From Nocardioides sp. Root682 (GTDB lineage Bacteria; Actinomycetota; Actinomycetes; Propionibacteriales; Nocardioidaceae): a stretch of 64,000 bases of DNA. The position numbers and the translations under genes are program-made. The stretch is taken from positions 977,773 to 1,041,772 of the forward strand of contig NZ_LMHJ01000001.1 of assembly GCF_001427795.1 (NCBI RefSeq). The letters are read 5' to 3'. Below, piece after piece: positions 35,796 through 46,000 of the stretch. The notes beneath the pieces were generated by a model. The model worked only from the letters and a program-made list of their open reading frames with translations, made no database searches and was not told where the DNA came from. Position 1 is the stretch's first letter, and each line of letters begins with the position of its first letter.

Positions 35796-36067
35796 CAGCA
35801 CTTCCCGACGATCGCGTTGAGGATGCCGTAGATCGTCACGTATCCGACCGCGGCCAGCACCGAATAGATCAGCCCCGAGGCGCCCATCTGGGCTGCTCGG
35901 GACATGCTGCCGAGCTTGCCGACGACGAGCGCGCCGACCGAGATGAACCCGGCGCCAATGATCACGACCGCGACGCCGTACTTCACCCAACTGAGCAGCA
36001 GATCCGTGTACTTGTCGACGCCGGTCGGCGCCTTCGCGCAGACATTGTTGATCGCCTGGCTGATCAT
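35795..36067 (-). CDS. VirB2/TrbC-like small two-TM protein
   Basis: 90 residues with two hydrophobic helices (about 27-51 and 62-86) and a short polar N-terminus that starts with MISQAINNVCAKAP. Size, topology and location between the ATPase and channel genes match VirB2/TrbC-like pilin subunits; no signal peptidase site is clear. Confidence 0.7.
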   Translation of the reverse strand: MISQAINNVCAKAPTGVDKYTDLLLSWVKYGVAVVIIGAGFISVGALVVGKLGSMSRAAQMGASGLIYSVLAAVGYVTIYGILNAIVGKC

Positions 36068-36789
36068 CGCCGGCCTCCTTTCGCCCGTTCAGATGAGTTG
36101 GACCCGGCAAGGTCGGGCCAAAGAATTTCGATGAGTCGGCGGCCAGCGGCCCGAATGCTGCGTGGCATCGGCTCGGCATCGATGCCGGAGATCGCGAGGC
36201 CGCGATCGAACGGGACGAAGACGACCCGCCCGTCCTCCATCGCTCGCCGCACCTGGGGGCCGAGCGATGCACCAACCACCTTGGGCCACCGACTCACGCC
36301 GACGACGGCAACGACCTCGCCCGGGCGAATGCTGGTCTCAACGCGACGGAGGCTCGGCAAGGTCGCGCGACAGGTGACGACCACATGCTCGGTCGCATCT
36401 GCCCAGCTGTCGATGACGACGTCTGACATCGGCTCGGGCCGATCCCCGGGCGAAACGTTCGGCGCTCTGGGACGCAGCACGTGTGTTCGCCCGCGCCGTC
36501 CGGCTCGCCACCCTGCCTCCGCTGCTTCTACCTCGTACTCGGCGCCTGCGAAGGCGTCCGGCTCATGCGCCAGATCCAACAGCGTCACGGGGTGGTCGAT
36601 CTCGGCGAAGGCGTCCGCCAGGGCCACTGCGACCGCCGTGGCACCCGCGCCGGGATGCGCACCGACCACGTTGACCACACGTGGTTGAACCTGCGCGCCC
36701 TGCGGTGCGGGCGTGGGTCGAGGCGAATTCTGGCGGCGTACGGCGGCCACCAGATCGGCGACCGAAACGACGTCTGCTGTCGCGCTCAC
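36064..36789 (-). CDS. ParA/MinD-like P-loop protein of conjugation operon
   Basis: 241 residues. A deviant Walker A, GAHPGAGATAVAVAL, is at about 43-57 with Ala where Lys/Thr is expected near the end, and LLDLAHEPDAF follows. IIDSWAD-like (VVIDSWADATEHVVV) replaces the Walker B region. It resembles degenerate MinD/ParA-type proteins seen in SCO6880-type operons. Nucleotide binding is possible but hydrolysis doubtful. Confidence 0.7.
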   Translation of the reverse strand: MSATADVVSVADLVAAVRRQNSPRPTPAPQGAQVQPRVVNVVGAHPGAGATAVAVALADAFAEIDHPVTLLDLAHEPDAFAGAEYEVEAAEAGWRAGRRGRTHVLRPRAPNVSPGDRPEPMSDVVIDSWADATEHVVVTCRATLPSLRRVETSIRPGEVVAVVGVSRWPKVVGASLGPQVRRAMEDGRVVFVPFDRGLAISGIDAEPMPRSIRAAGRRLIEILWPDLAGSNSSERAKGGRR

Positions 36790-37064
36790 GTCGCGCTCCC
36801 CCTCACACCCCGAAGCCGCAGTCCCGCCCGCAGCAGGTCCGGGTCAACGGTCGCGAGCATCGTTCGGGCCTTGGCGGCCTTGTGCATGAGCAGCAGCACG
36901 TTCTCGAGATGCCCGATCACGACGTCGACGTCTCCGGCCCGCATCGTGTCGAACAGGTCGGCGACCCACTCGGGGTCCCCTGCCTCGAACGGGAGTGTCA
37001 TCGGCGGTGTGCAAGGTTGCATGACCCCTTCAAGCGCGACGGACGCCGGCGAGTGGACACTCAT
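36786..37064 (-). CDS. Small hypothetical protein, 92 aa
   Basis: Unrecognised. The protein has a Met/Pro-rich N-terminus and a helical C-terminal half (VIGHLENVLLLMHKAAKARTM). Its start overlaps the regulator stop (TGATG at 37064) and its own stop overlaps the next gene, so it is translated in the operon. Confidence 0.6.
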   Translation of the reverse strand: MSVHSPASVALEGVMQPCTPPMTLPFEAGDPEWVADLFDTMRAGDVDVVIGHLENVLLLMHKAAKARTMLATVDPDLLRAGLRLRGVRGSAT

Positions 37065-37864
37065 CACGCGACCTCATCCAGAAACAGCGGGGCCGCATCC
37101 CGGAGTTTCGTGAGGACGCGATCCCTTGCGCGATAGATGGACTTTGCGCAGACGCCACGCTCGGAGGCCATGCGCTCGACGGCGGCGGTCGAGCATGCTC
37201 CACGCAGCCACTTCGGGATCTCGGCGTTGCGACGGTCGAGATCCAGCAGCCCGCTGAGGAGCGCGAGGTCGTCGTGCTCGACCACGCCGTGTCCGGAGGC
37301 CCACCGAAGAAAGATCTCGAGCTGCTCACGCGAGTCGAAGTTGTCGAGCGGAAGCGATTCGGGTGGCTGCTCGGCGACGGCCTCGAAGACCCACGACTGC
37401 GGGCTGAGCAGGACGACACGGCGCCCACGCGTCCGCGACGTGTCGGGGAGCAGGATGGCCCGGACCGACTTCCTGGCGTTGTGGTGGATCACCGACGCGT
37501 GATGACAACGACGAGCGTGCTGGGCGTAGCAGCGGATCTGCTCCCAGACCGCGCCCACCACGATGGATTCGATATCTCCGTCAGACAGGTGCCAGAAGTG
37601 GCGCGCGATGGTGCGCACTGAGCCGCCGAGCTGGTGGAGGACCGCGACGGCAGCCAGTTGGTCGTCGTACCCACGGGCGTCGGCGAGTCGGAGGAGCGCA
37701 CCGAGCGCCCGGTCCTCGGTCTCGCCGCGAGCCTGTCGTATGGCGCCGAGAGATCCGAACTCGACGAGCGCCGGCTCGGCGTGGCGCCACAGCCGCCACC
37801 TGTCTCCGTCGACGAGTCCGTCGAGCTCGTGTGGGGTGATGCCCGCTTGGGTGATGCGTGACAT
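37064..37864 (-). CDS. Sigma-region-4-like regulator heading the conjugation operon
   Basis: 266 residues from ATG 37864. The C-terminus has a helix-turn-helix as in sigma factor region 4: AVERMASERGVCAKSIYRARDRV. An earlier helical part contains a Trp/His-rich stretch (TIARHFWHLSDGDIES). It likely controls the nine-gene operon it heads. No full sigma region 2 is seen, so it is more likely a regulator than a sigma factor. Confidence 0.6.
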   Translation of the reverse strand: MSRITQAGITPHELDGLVDGDRWRLWRHAEPALVEFGSLGAIRQARGETEDRALGALLRLADARGYDDQLAAVAVLHQLGGSVRTIARHFWHLSDGDIESIVVGAVWEQIRCYAQHARRCHHASVIHHNARKSVRAILLPDTSRTRGRRVVLLSPQSWVFEAVAEQPPESLPLDNFDSREQLEIFLRWASGHGVVEHDDLALLSGLLDLDRRNAEIPKWLRGACSTAAVERMASERGVCAKSIYRARDRVLTKLRDAAPLFLDEVA

Positions 37865-38153
37865 GGGTCGAGTTCCCTTCCGTGAAGAAGTGCGGAACTC
37901 CACGGAAGGAGGCGGGCCTCCCCGACACGCTCACCAGGTGCCTCACCAGATGTCTCACACCGCCGAAAATCACCAATGGAGACGGTCCCAGCGACTTTTC
38001 GACGGCACGCGAAGCTGAACAGTTTCGGCGGCGAAGAGTGAGTACTCGACGATTGGAGTGAAGGCGGACACTTCTCCGATGATTTGTCCGTAGGCTGTAG
38101 TCGACATTCACTCGGGAATGATGGCTGCCGGTGACGGACTGGGAGGACCCCGA
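37865..38153. other. Divergent promoter region between conjugation operon and zinc-protein genes
   Basis: About 290 bp without a gene. It contains the 12-bp-phased repeat at 37930-37958 and a GC-poorer segment around 38070-38115 where promoters for the rightward genes are expected; I do not see a clear -35/-10 pair. Confidence 0.35.
37930..37958. repeat. Iteron-like repeat, CTCACCAG every 12 bp (copy A)
   Basis: CTCACCAG begins at 37930 and 37942, and CTCAC at 37954, all 12 bp apart. The minus-strand form resembles a segment upstream of the HTH-PIN-kinase operon at 59424-59452, with 24 of 31 bases equal by my alignment. It lies 66 bp or more upstream of the sigma-like regulator start, so it may be its operator. 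Confidence 0.55.
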
Positions 38154-39146
38154 GTGACGTTGGAGCAGCGCGGTCGCGAGATCCCTGCCACCCGCCGGGC
38201 GCCCGGGCGGCACCTTGACCCGGACAGCGCCATGGTTGTGCTCAGGGACTGGGCTCAGCGGACGCGCTGGGTGGACTCCACAACCTTCGCCGATGCCGCC
38301 GTCCACGTCACCGGCCACCGTCACACCGCGCTCACGCTGCACCAGGTGGTCGAGACCCGCCGGGAGAAGTCGCACTGCGGGCCGTCTCTTCCCACGCACC
38401 AGCGCATCACCGACGATCCGGTGCTTCCTCCAGCGACTAGTCGACGGGAGAAGTTCCGATTCGTTCTGGAGCCGACCGTCCATAGCAGTGCGTGCGACGG
38501 ATGTCGGGGGTGCGGGACGGTTGCGTGCGCGCCACAGGTTCGCTGCGGCGCATGCAGCGGCTCCGGCAACACCATGGCAGCCCTCGGCGAACGCGGACCT
38601 GTCAGCGGAGGACGGGTCTTCTGCGCATCGTGCTCGGGCCGAGGGTCCCAGATCTGCGGCAGTTGCCAAGGCAGCGGCGTCGCCAGATGCGGCACCTGTC
38701 GCGGCAGCGGAACACTGTGGTCGTGCCAAGTTCTAGAGGTACGCAGGAAGCCCGCGCCTGTCACTCGCGCACGTCAGCAGGCTCCGCTGCCCTTCACCGT
38801 GCGCCGCCGTGACTGGGAAGAACTGGTCGGAAGGCAGCAGGAAGTCACGCCCGACGAGTGGCGCCAACTGGGCGCTCTGGCCAACACCACTCGCGCACCA
38901 ATGAATGTCAGCGAGGAGGTGCGTGCCCGCGTCGTGGCGGTGACCTCCGTCCAGTATGTCGATCGGCAGGAGGCCTGGCAGGTCGCTTGGATCGTTGGTC
39001 CAGAAAACAGGGTCATAGCACCGGCAGCGACAGCTCATCGGCGCCGGATGCAAGCGCGGATCACGTGCACGATATTGGTCTTCGAGATCTTGGTGCTCGC
39101 AGGCGTGATTGTCGCGGTTGCGAGCGCAAGGGGCGCGCTTGGGTGA
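38154..39146 (+). CDS. DnaJ-type zinc-finger membrane protein
   Basis: 330 residues from GTG 38154, seven bases after GGGAGG at 38141-38146; ATG 38118 upstream is in frame but poorly preceded. Five CxxC-type pairs in DnaJ style lie at about residues 110-195 (for example CGACSGSGN and CASCSGRGS, CGTCRGSGT), which could bind two zinc ions. A C-terminal hydrophobic segment is at about 300-324. It may be a membrane-tethered chaperone or redox-like protein. Confidence 0.75.
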   Translation: MTLEQRGREIPATRRAPGRHLDPDSAMVVLRDWAQRTRWVDSTTFADAAVHVTGHRHTALTLHQVVETRREKSHCGPSLPTHQRITDDPVLPPATSRREKFRFVLEPTVHSSACDGCRGCGTVACAPQVRCGACSGSGNTMAALGERGPVSGGRVFCASCSGRGSQICGSCQGSGVARCGTCRGSGTLWSCQVLEVRRKPAPVTRARQQAPLPFTVRRRDWEELVGRQQEVTPDEWRQLGALANTTRAPMNVSEEVRARVVAVTSVQYVDRQEAWQVAWIVGPENRVIAPAATAHRRRMQARITCTILVFEILVLAGVIVAVASARGALG

Positions 39147-39159
39147 CTGTCTCGACCGG

Positions 39160-39288
39160 ATGGCCCCTGACCTCGACGACCCCATGGAGCGATTCCGTGT
39201 ACGCCTTGGCACCGAAGGCGCGACGATCTGTCGGGGACGTGAGCGAGAGTCGGCCAACGAGGTTGAAGCGGACAAAGGAGACCGATGA
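39160..39288 (+). CDS. Possible small ORF, 42 aa, coupled to another 38-aa ORF
   Basis: ATG 39160 opens a 42-residue charged frame; its stop overlaps ATG 39285 (ATGA), which opens 38 codons ending at 39401, just inside the start of the next gene. Both are short and unrecognised, so they may be chance. Kept because they are coupled and occupy the only gap between two rightward genes. Confidence 0.2.
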   Translation: MAPDLDDPMERFRVRLGTEGATICRGRERESANEVEADKGDR

Positions 39289-39390
39289 GCAGGATCAGTG
39301 GTCCGCCGTTATTCGCACGCGCGTGCCCTGCCCTTGCCCATTGGACCGAGATGAGCCAACGGTCCGCGACGATCAATCTAGGAGGGCGGG

Positions 39391-40125
39391 ATGAGTCCTG
39401 ACAGCCAGCCGGTCCCCTTGACCACTGCGTGCTCCAACGGGCACCAGATGCCACCCGATGCAAAGTTTTGCGCTTGGTGCGCCGCACCTGTCGGGTCTCC
39501 CATGGAAGCCAATGTCGCAGTGGTTTCGACCCCGCCTCCGCCCCCTTCCCTCCCTCCTCCTGGTTGGACCCCAAGTTCAGGCCAGCCCGGTTGGAGTGAC
39601 TCCGTCAGGCCGGTACACGACGGGGCTTCCGGGCCAACGTGGCGACTATTTGCCGTCATCGTTGGGCCGCTCGTCGCACTCGCCCTCGCCTTGGCGGTCG
39701 TCGCAGTCGTTGCTCTCCAGCGAGATTCTGAACCTACTGGGGCGCAAGGCACCGACAGCATCACAACCGATGAGGGCAACGACGGGAGCGAGGGCACGGA
39801 CACCACGCCGATGTTCGACGCCACCGCTACGCAGCGCGATGTGATGGCAAGCATCCGCACCGACTACTGCGGCGACGACGCCCGCGACTCCGAAGGGCCC
39901 GCAACCCCGATGGGGTACACGTTCGTCAACTGCCAGCGAGGCATCAACACGATCCTGTTCTACGTGTGGCCCGACCCCGACTCATACGAGATCTCCCGCA
40001 CGGCCGGTGTCGAGTGCTTCATGAGCATCGTCATCTACGGCCCGACCTGGCTCGCCTTCACGGAGAGCCCCACCGATGCCAAGGCCTTGATCGATGCTGG
40101 CGGTTCACAGGGCACCTGCAGCTAG
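39391..40125 (+). CDS. Zinc-ribbon, single-TM extracytoplasmic protein
   Basis: 244 residues; ATG 39391 follows GGAGGG. N-terminal CSNGHQMPPDAKFCAWC (about 14-30) looks like a zinc ribbon. A Pro-rich linker (PPPPPSLPPP) and a TM segment at about 84-107 follow. The C-terminal domain outside the membrane has two Cys at about residues 208 and 243 and the YTFVNCQRG segment. Soluble domain unrecognised. It is similar in layout to the next gene. Confidence 0.72.
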   Translation: MSPDSQPVPLTTACSNGHQMPPDAKFCAWCAAPVGSPMEANVAVVSTPPPPPSLPPPGWTPSSGQPGWSDSVRPVHDGASGPTWRLFAVIVGPLVALALALAVVAVVALQRDSEPTGAQGTDSITTDEGNDGSEGTDTTPMFDATATQRDVMASIRTDYCGDDARDSEGPATPMGYTFVNCQRGINTILFYVWPDPDSYEISRTAGVECFMSIVIYGPTWLAFTESPTDAKALIDAGGSQGTCS

Positions 40126-40201
40126 CAACGACTCACTCACCCGCGGAGAAGGCCGCGGCGAGACCGCCCCTCCCTACCTCGCCGAAAGGAACCGGACGAT
40201 C

Positions 40202-41038
40202 ATGAGCGACCTCGATCAACCGACTCTGGCTTGTCCAGTCGGGCACGCCACTTTGCTCACCGGCACCTATTGCACCGAATGTGCCGCCGTCCTCGTTCAT
40301 GTCGAAGTCTTTGAAGGCGTACCGATTGCCGAGCGGGTCCAGCGGGTGTCCCGTCGCCGTCTACTGCTCGCTGGTGCGATCACCCTGGCTGCGGTTGGGG
40401 CTCTCACGCTAGGCGCATTGCTGATCGGACAGAACCCCGATCCCGAGCCGAGGAAAGCCCAGCTCCAAACGCCAAGCGTCAGCGATACCACCGTGCCGCA
40501 ACACGCTCGGAAAGACCGAGTTCAGGACAACCAGATCATTGAGGGCGCCGAGGATGATGACCTCAGTCCGAAGCTGAACGACGACGAAGCCCAGGTCGAG
40601 AAGGTCCCTGGTGATTCCACTGGCGTCGGCTACGGCGGCGTCGAGATCGGAATGAGCCTCGACGACCTGCTGGCGTCCGGCGAAGTGACCAAGATGGACC
40701 CGAATCCGGGATGCGCTGATCGTGGAGACTGCGACGCCCCTTGCGAGTCATACGGCCTCGCCGGAGGCGGACGAGCAGACATGGCCTCCGGCGGCAACGT
40801 CGTGGGCCAGATCGTGTTCGAGAACGACATGGCGACGTCCAAGGGGATCCGCATCGGCGCCTCCGAGAAGGACCTGCTCGCCGCCTACCCCGAGGCCGCT
40901 GCGAACGAGACGCCCTACCCCGACAACACCGAGTACGTCGTCCCCATCCGCGCAGGAGTGAACTACTTCGCCTACGTCACCTCGGGCCAAGTGAGTCACC
41001 TGTTCATGTCCAGGGAGACCACGATCTGCATGTCCTGA
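40202..41038 (+). CDS. Zinc-ribbon, single-TM protein with Cys-rich outer domain
   Basis: 278 residues; ATG 40202 follows AAGGAA. N-terminal CPVGHATLLTGTYCTEC is a zinc ribbon like that of the preceding gene. A TM segment is at about 58-76 (LLLAGAITLAAVGALTLGAL) and an acidic linker follows. The C-terminal domain has two Cys pairs (CADRGDCDAPC) and repeats of a G.EIGMS..DLL / GIRIGASEKDLL type that suggests two copies of one small fold. Confidence 0.72.
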   Translation: MSDLDQPTLACPVGHATLLTGTYCTECAAVLVHVEVFEGVPIAERVQRVSRRRLLLAGAITLAAVGALTLGALLIGQNPDPEPRKAQLQTPSVSDTTVPQHARKDRVQDNQIIEGAEDDDLSPKLNDDEAQVEKVPGDSTGVGYGGVEIGMSLDDLLASGEVTKMDPNPGCADRGDCDAPCESYGLAGGGRADMASGGNVVGQIVFENDMATSKGIRIGASEKDLLAAYPEAAANETPYPDNTEYVVPIRAGVNYFAYVTSGQVSHLFMSRETTICMS

Positions 41039-41196
41039 CTGTCCCCCAGAATCAGCACATCCCGCAGGGGATGCTTGGAGCGCAGTCCCAAGAAGGTCTG
41101 GACTCCCCGATTCGAGTTGCCCCATCCTTCTCCAACTGACTGCCCGGGATTCCGCGATCCCCAGGTTCTGTCGCCCCGTCTCCATAAGGTGACACC

Positions 41197-43008
41197 GTGG
41201 CCAGCATCCATCACGTCGACGACGAACGCGCGGCACGCACGCTGGCGGACCTTCTCAATGGAAACGCCCGCAAGCGCCCGACTGTGGTTGTCACGATTCC
41301 GGCAGGACGAGACGAGCCGTGGATCGACGTCGCGGAGGTCGCACAAGAAGCTGGCGCCCTCGCCGATGTCTACCTGATACCTACCGGTGGATTCACCTGG
41401 GAGTTCTCAAGCCACATGGCTGACGGCACCCAGGTCTATGGAGGTGCCGGACGGGTCTACCCAACCGGCCACGACTGGGCATCAGACCTCACGAAATCAC
41501 CACTTCGTTTCGCATTCAACGCCGCCGACGGCCGCCGCGCCACCGAGCAACTGATCTCGGACACCTTCCGCATGGCATCGGCGGCAGGCCTGCTCCAACA
41601 GGTCCCGAGGCACACTCTCCGCGAAGTTCACGGCACCGTGAAGATGCTTATCGCCGGACGCGCTCTGGTGGATATCGGAAATCCACTCCCGGCGACGGTC
41701 CCCGAAGAACTCACCATCCAGGACGTTCCGATAGCGCGGATCCTCGCCAAAGGGCAGCGGGTCGACGGCTGGTACGACCCAGAATCGAAACGGATCGACA
41801 TCACGAAGGGCCTTCGTCCCAGCGACGTTGCGCTCGCGTCGTATTCCGTCGGCGATGTGGTCTTGACCAAAGTCGTGATGGTGCGCAACGGCAAAGCCGA
41901 GTTGATGTTGTACCCCAAGACCACTACCCCGGCAGTCATTGCTGCCGTCCTCCGTGCGGACGTCACGACAAATCCCGCCGACGATCTCCGCACACTGATG
42001 ACCGTCGGGGAGGTCATCCCGGCTCGCATCGTCGCCACCTCACCACAGTGGGCTCTCGTCCTGAACGACGTGGATGATGACGAACAGGTCCTCGACGCTC
42101 CGTCGTTGCTCGCCGGCGGACCGCCGTGGCTTGTCGAGGATTCCGAACCGGTCGATCTTGCCGAGCCGCCGACCCTCGCACCTCCTCCTCCGCCACCGCC
42201 GTTGCCAAGCGCAGCACCTGGGGCCGCCGTCGCCCTGCCACCTACCGTCGAACCGCAGTCGCCGTCGCGGCCGAGCCCCGTGATGTTCGATCGAAACCGT
42301 GCGCACCCCGGTCCACCGCCTGCGCGGGTCGCCCAGCCACACACGCAACCCAGCGAGTCAACGAAAGCCCTCCTACTCAAGGTTGACGGACTTACCGCTG
42401 AGGTCGCCGGACTGAAGCGCGAGCAGGAACTTCTGCGCTCTCAGGTGGCCGCTGGAGCGGACGAGCGCGAGCAAGTCCGTTACCTGATGGACCAGGCAGA
42501 ACGTCGAGCCAACAAGTCCGAACACGACCTGAAAGCCGCCCGTTCTCGACTGCGCAAGGCAGGAAGCACCAAGTCAGGTCCTCCTTCAGGCAACGGACCC
42601 CAGTTCGCCGACGCCGAACAGGGATTCCGCTACCTCGTGTTGTCCAAGTGGGCGACGCGGACTCTGCCCAGCGAGCAAGCAAGCCGCCCACTCGGTGACT
42701 ACACCCTGGGACTCCGGTTCCTGGATTCGCTCCACAATCTCGAGGGCATCCAGGAAGAGAAGGTTGCTGACGTCGTCTTCGAGATCGTCACGGGGTTGGC
42801 CACCCGACTTCATGGCCGCGAAGTCCACCACCTCCGCAGCGGCACGGGTGGTGATGACCCCGTCCGGACTCGGGACGACGGCGCAATCGCCTGGCGCGCC
42901 AGCCTTCAGGTAAACACGCCATCAGCACGTCGCATCCACTATTGGGAGCTGCCCAACGGTCAGGTCGAGCTCGCACGCGTCACCAACCACGACGACTTCG
43001 AGATCTAG
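41197..43008 (+). CDS. Large unknown protein with S1-like, Pro-rich and coiled-coil regions
   Basis: 603 residues; GTG 41197 follows AAGGTG. Residues 180-285 have two beta-rich units (YSVGDVVLTKVVMVRNGKAE and GEVIPARIVATSPQWALVL) that look like S1/OB-type RNA-binding folds. Then come a Pro-rich linker (about 325-390), a coiled coil (about 390-455) and a C-terminal 120-residue domain ending LARVTNHDDFEI. No catalytic motif recognised. It is transcribed after the zinc-ribbon genes, convergent with the Tad operon. Confidence 0.55.
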   Translation: MASIHHVDDERAARTLADLLNGNARKRPTVVVTIPAGRDEPWIDVAEVAQEAGALADVYLIPTGGFTWEFSSHMADGTQVYGGAGRVYPTGHDWASDLTKSPLRFAFNAADGRRATEQLISDTFRMASAAGLLQQVPRHTLREVHGTVKMLIAGRALVDIGNPLPATVPEELTIQDVPIARILAKGQRVDGWYDPESKRIDITKGLRPSDVALASYSVGDVVLTKVVMVRNGKAELMLYPKTTTPAVIAAVLRADVTTNPADDLRTLMTVGEVIPARIVATSPQWALVLNDVDDDEQVLDAPSLLAGGPPWLVEDSEPVDLAEPPTLAPPPPPPPLPSAAPGAAVALPPTVEPQSPSRPSPVMFDRNRAHPGPPPARVAQPHTQPSESTKALLLKVDGLTAEVAGLKREQELLRSQVAAGADEREQVRYLMDQAERRANKSEHDLKAARSRLRKAGSTKSGPPSGNGPQFADAEQGFRYLVLSKWATRTLPSEQASRPLGDYTLGLRFLDSLHNLEGIQEEKVADVVFEIVTGLATRLHGREVHHLRSGTGGDDPVRTRDDGAIAWRASLQVNTPSARRIHYWELPNGQVELARVTNHDDFEI

Positions 43009-43044
43009 AGTCAGCAGGAATCCTGCGACACCCAAGATCGAGTC

Positions 43045-46000
43045 TCATAGATCGTCGTGCTGCTCGATCCGATCTCCCACCTGCTTCGTCCGCGCTGAAG
43101 GTTCGAGCGGCGGCCGGTCGTCGTCAGTGCGGTTGAAGACCTCGTGCCGCAGGTAGCGCTCGGCCTCCGCGTCGTCGCCCATCATCTGCATGGCTCGTGC
43201 CAGGTCGAGCCGCGGCCGGTCCTCTGATGGAGCTGCCGCGATCGCCTTCTCAGATGCCCAAAGGGCGATCTTCGGTTGGCCCTCGGTGAGCGCGTGAGTG
43301 GCGACGATGTGGGCGACGTCCACCACGGCGGCCGTGAGGTAGTGGTCGAACGGCGTGTCGGAGAGCCAGCCGTAGCCGCGCTTGCGTGGCTGGTCGTAGG
43401 GCATGCCGACCACAAGCTCCAGCGCTTGCTTCAGGTCGTCGATCCCGGACGGGCCACGAGCCTCGGCACGCGAACGAAGCCGACGGAACAGGTCGGCGTC
43501 CACAAGTACGCCGTGGATCCGGTAGACCTGCTGGCCACGCACGCGCACTGCGTTGGGGAGGTACCACTCGTCGATGTCCGGCCGCTTGCCGAGCCACTTG
43601 CGCAGCTGGCCAAGGCGGGTATGGAGCGTGTTGTTCTGGATGCCGAAATCCGCCGCTACTTCGTTAGGGGTCCGACCCGCTGGGTGGGCGGTCAGGTACG
43701 CCGCGAGCTCGGCGAAGTACGCCGGCCGGGAGTCGACTTCGGCGGACTTCTCGCCGACGGCGTGAAGCTCGACCGGTCCCAAGACGGTGAGTTTGGGGCG
43801 GCTGGAATCCGGGTCCCCCCACTCGTCAAGGTCGTCGTCGAGGTTGGGGTCGGAGGCGATGATTCGAGCTGAGTCGTCAGGCGAGACTGCCGGCGCAAGC
43901 GCGGCGAGATCCTCGATCGTCGTGGCTGCAGCTTCGACGTAGGCACGGTCCGGACGCGGAAGCACAGAGTGGGGGTCACCGGTTCCGCAGCGGTCCTCTG
44001 TCAGGTCGGCGACAAGAGCACCTGCTTCGTTGACCTCTCCAGGTTCGCCGTCCGGACCCTGCGCGACGGGGATCGGCTCGTTGTCCTCGTTCTCCGCGTC
44101 GTCGAACAGTTCCGCCAACGTCGTGGCTTCTTCCGCCGTAAGACGATTGGGAGTCACGACGCCCCACGGCGTCTGGAGTCGGTCATCAGCATCAAGTCGC
44201 AGCGTCAACGCGCGGGGGTCGAGACCTATTGTCCCGACCGTCACGAGGACTACCGCCGTACGCGTCGACGTCCGCTCCATCTCGTCAAGCAGTTCGGCCG
44301 TCGCTGGCCCGATCCCGTCCAGATCCTCACCAGCGAGACTGCCGATGGTCACGGTCGGCACCCAGGCATCCATCCAATCGACCACGCGGGAAGCCAGGAC
44401 GTCGCGGCCCGACGACTCGATGTTGTCGACCATCTGGTGTGCGACCTTGGTCAATCGCTCGATGTCGACATGCGGCTCGACGAACAAGCGTCCGTAGCTC
44501 AGTGGGGCGACCTCGTCACCGATGCCGACGAGGCTCACAATCTCGGCATCCGCCCAAGGGTTGATGGCCAACTCGGCTGCGATGAATCGCGCGAGGTCAA
44601 CTGTGGCGACCTGTTCGCCGATGATCTGGGTGACCCCTGCGGCCTCCAGGTCCACGAGCAAGGTGTCGCCATTGTCGTCCTCGCCGAGGGTGACCATCGA
44701 CGGGTACGGCGACATCCGGTCGGTGGCTCCGGCGACGTGCATCAGTGGCAGGCTCCACACCAAGCCTCCGTCCGACGAGGACCACGGCGCAGGTGCATCG
44801 GACGCAACGCAGGCGAGGTAGAGATGCAGGCCGTCGTCGCCAATGCGCGCCGCGGCGACGTCCGGTAGCGCGCCACCGCGGTCCTCGGTCAACTGCGCCA
44901 ACTCTCGTAGGGCGGCGTCGAAGAAGGCTGTGCGCTCCCCCGCGGCGCCTCCGACGGCCCGCAACGCCTTGTCCTCCGCTCGCAACGCCTTCCCGACACT
45001 TGGGGCGCTACGCCCTGACCGCCTGTTGCGAGATTGCGTACGTCGACGTCCGACGTACACCGCGAGCATCCCCGCAGCGAGGAATCCCCCGCCACAGAGG
45101 AGAGCCCGGGTAATCGTGGCTCCGTCGATCTGGATGGCTGAATCGTCAGCCACCTCGGCGGGTTCCTCCGCTGTCGGTTCATCAACGACGGCGCCGTCCG
45201 GTGGCGCGATCGTTTCGGGTGCCGGCTCGAGTGGAGGCACTCTGTCCGGAGGCGGGTTGTGCTCCGACTGCAGGTCGGCTGGCCCCTGGTCGACCTCAGG
45301 CGGAGCCTGAACTTGATGCCCGGGGACCTCGAAGTGTTGACCGGGATAGATCCAGTGCGGGTCATCAATCCGGCTCCTGTTGGCCCGATAGATGCGCGGC
45401 CAATCGGCCCCCTCGCCGTACTCCTCCTTTGCAATGCCCCAAAGTGTGTCGCCGGGCTCGACGACGACAGCGGCTTCTTGACGTTGTCCGCCGGACGGGA
45501 CGCGCAGGGTCCAGCCCGGCTGGACGGTCCGGGAGTCATCGAACGTCGACCCGTCGGCCATCTGCTGGCCACGGTTGACTTCAGCGATCTCGCGCCACCG
45601 CTCGCCCGCGCCCAGGTGTTGCTCGGCAATCGACCACAGGGTGTCGCCGCGTTGAACCGTGATGGTGGTCGACGCGACCTGCTTCGGGGACGGAATCTCC
45701 TCAGTCCTCGGGTTCGGCCGAGGCGCAGTGTCGGGCAAGACGACGGACGCGGATGTGGCTGCTGCCGCTTGATCGATCCACGGGTTGGCGGCTGTCGTTG
45801 CCGATGCCGCCACTCCGATCGCGATGACGGCCTGGACGAGTGTCCTCGCCAGGGCCTGCTGCGCGCCGAGGGTGCCGGGAACTCTGGCGAGCCAGTCTGC
45901 CGAATGCCCTGTGGCGAGACGAACCTCGGCAATCGCTTCGACGGCGAGGCAGGCAACGAACTGCGCCCATAGCACCCACGCCACGCACGCCAGTACGCCG

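Noticed and set aside
35796..36275. Longer N-terminus for the VirB8/TcpC-like protein
   Set aside because: It runs antisense-like through two well-supported genes; ATGA at 35795 gives the start.
37581..38729. Leftward frame across the divergent promoter region
   Set aside because: Runs through the regulator start and the opposite zinc-protein gene; no motif.
44889..45956. Leftward alternative frame inside the LysM gene
   Set aside because: Arg/Pro/Ser-rich composition typical of a wrong frame; LysM motifs fix the right one.
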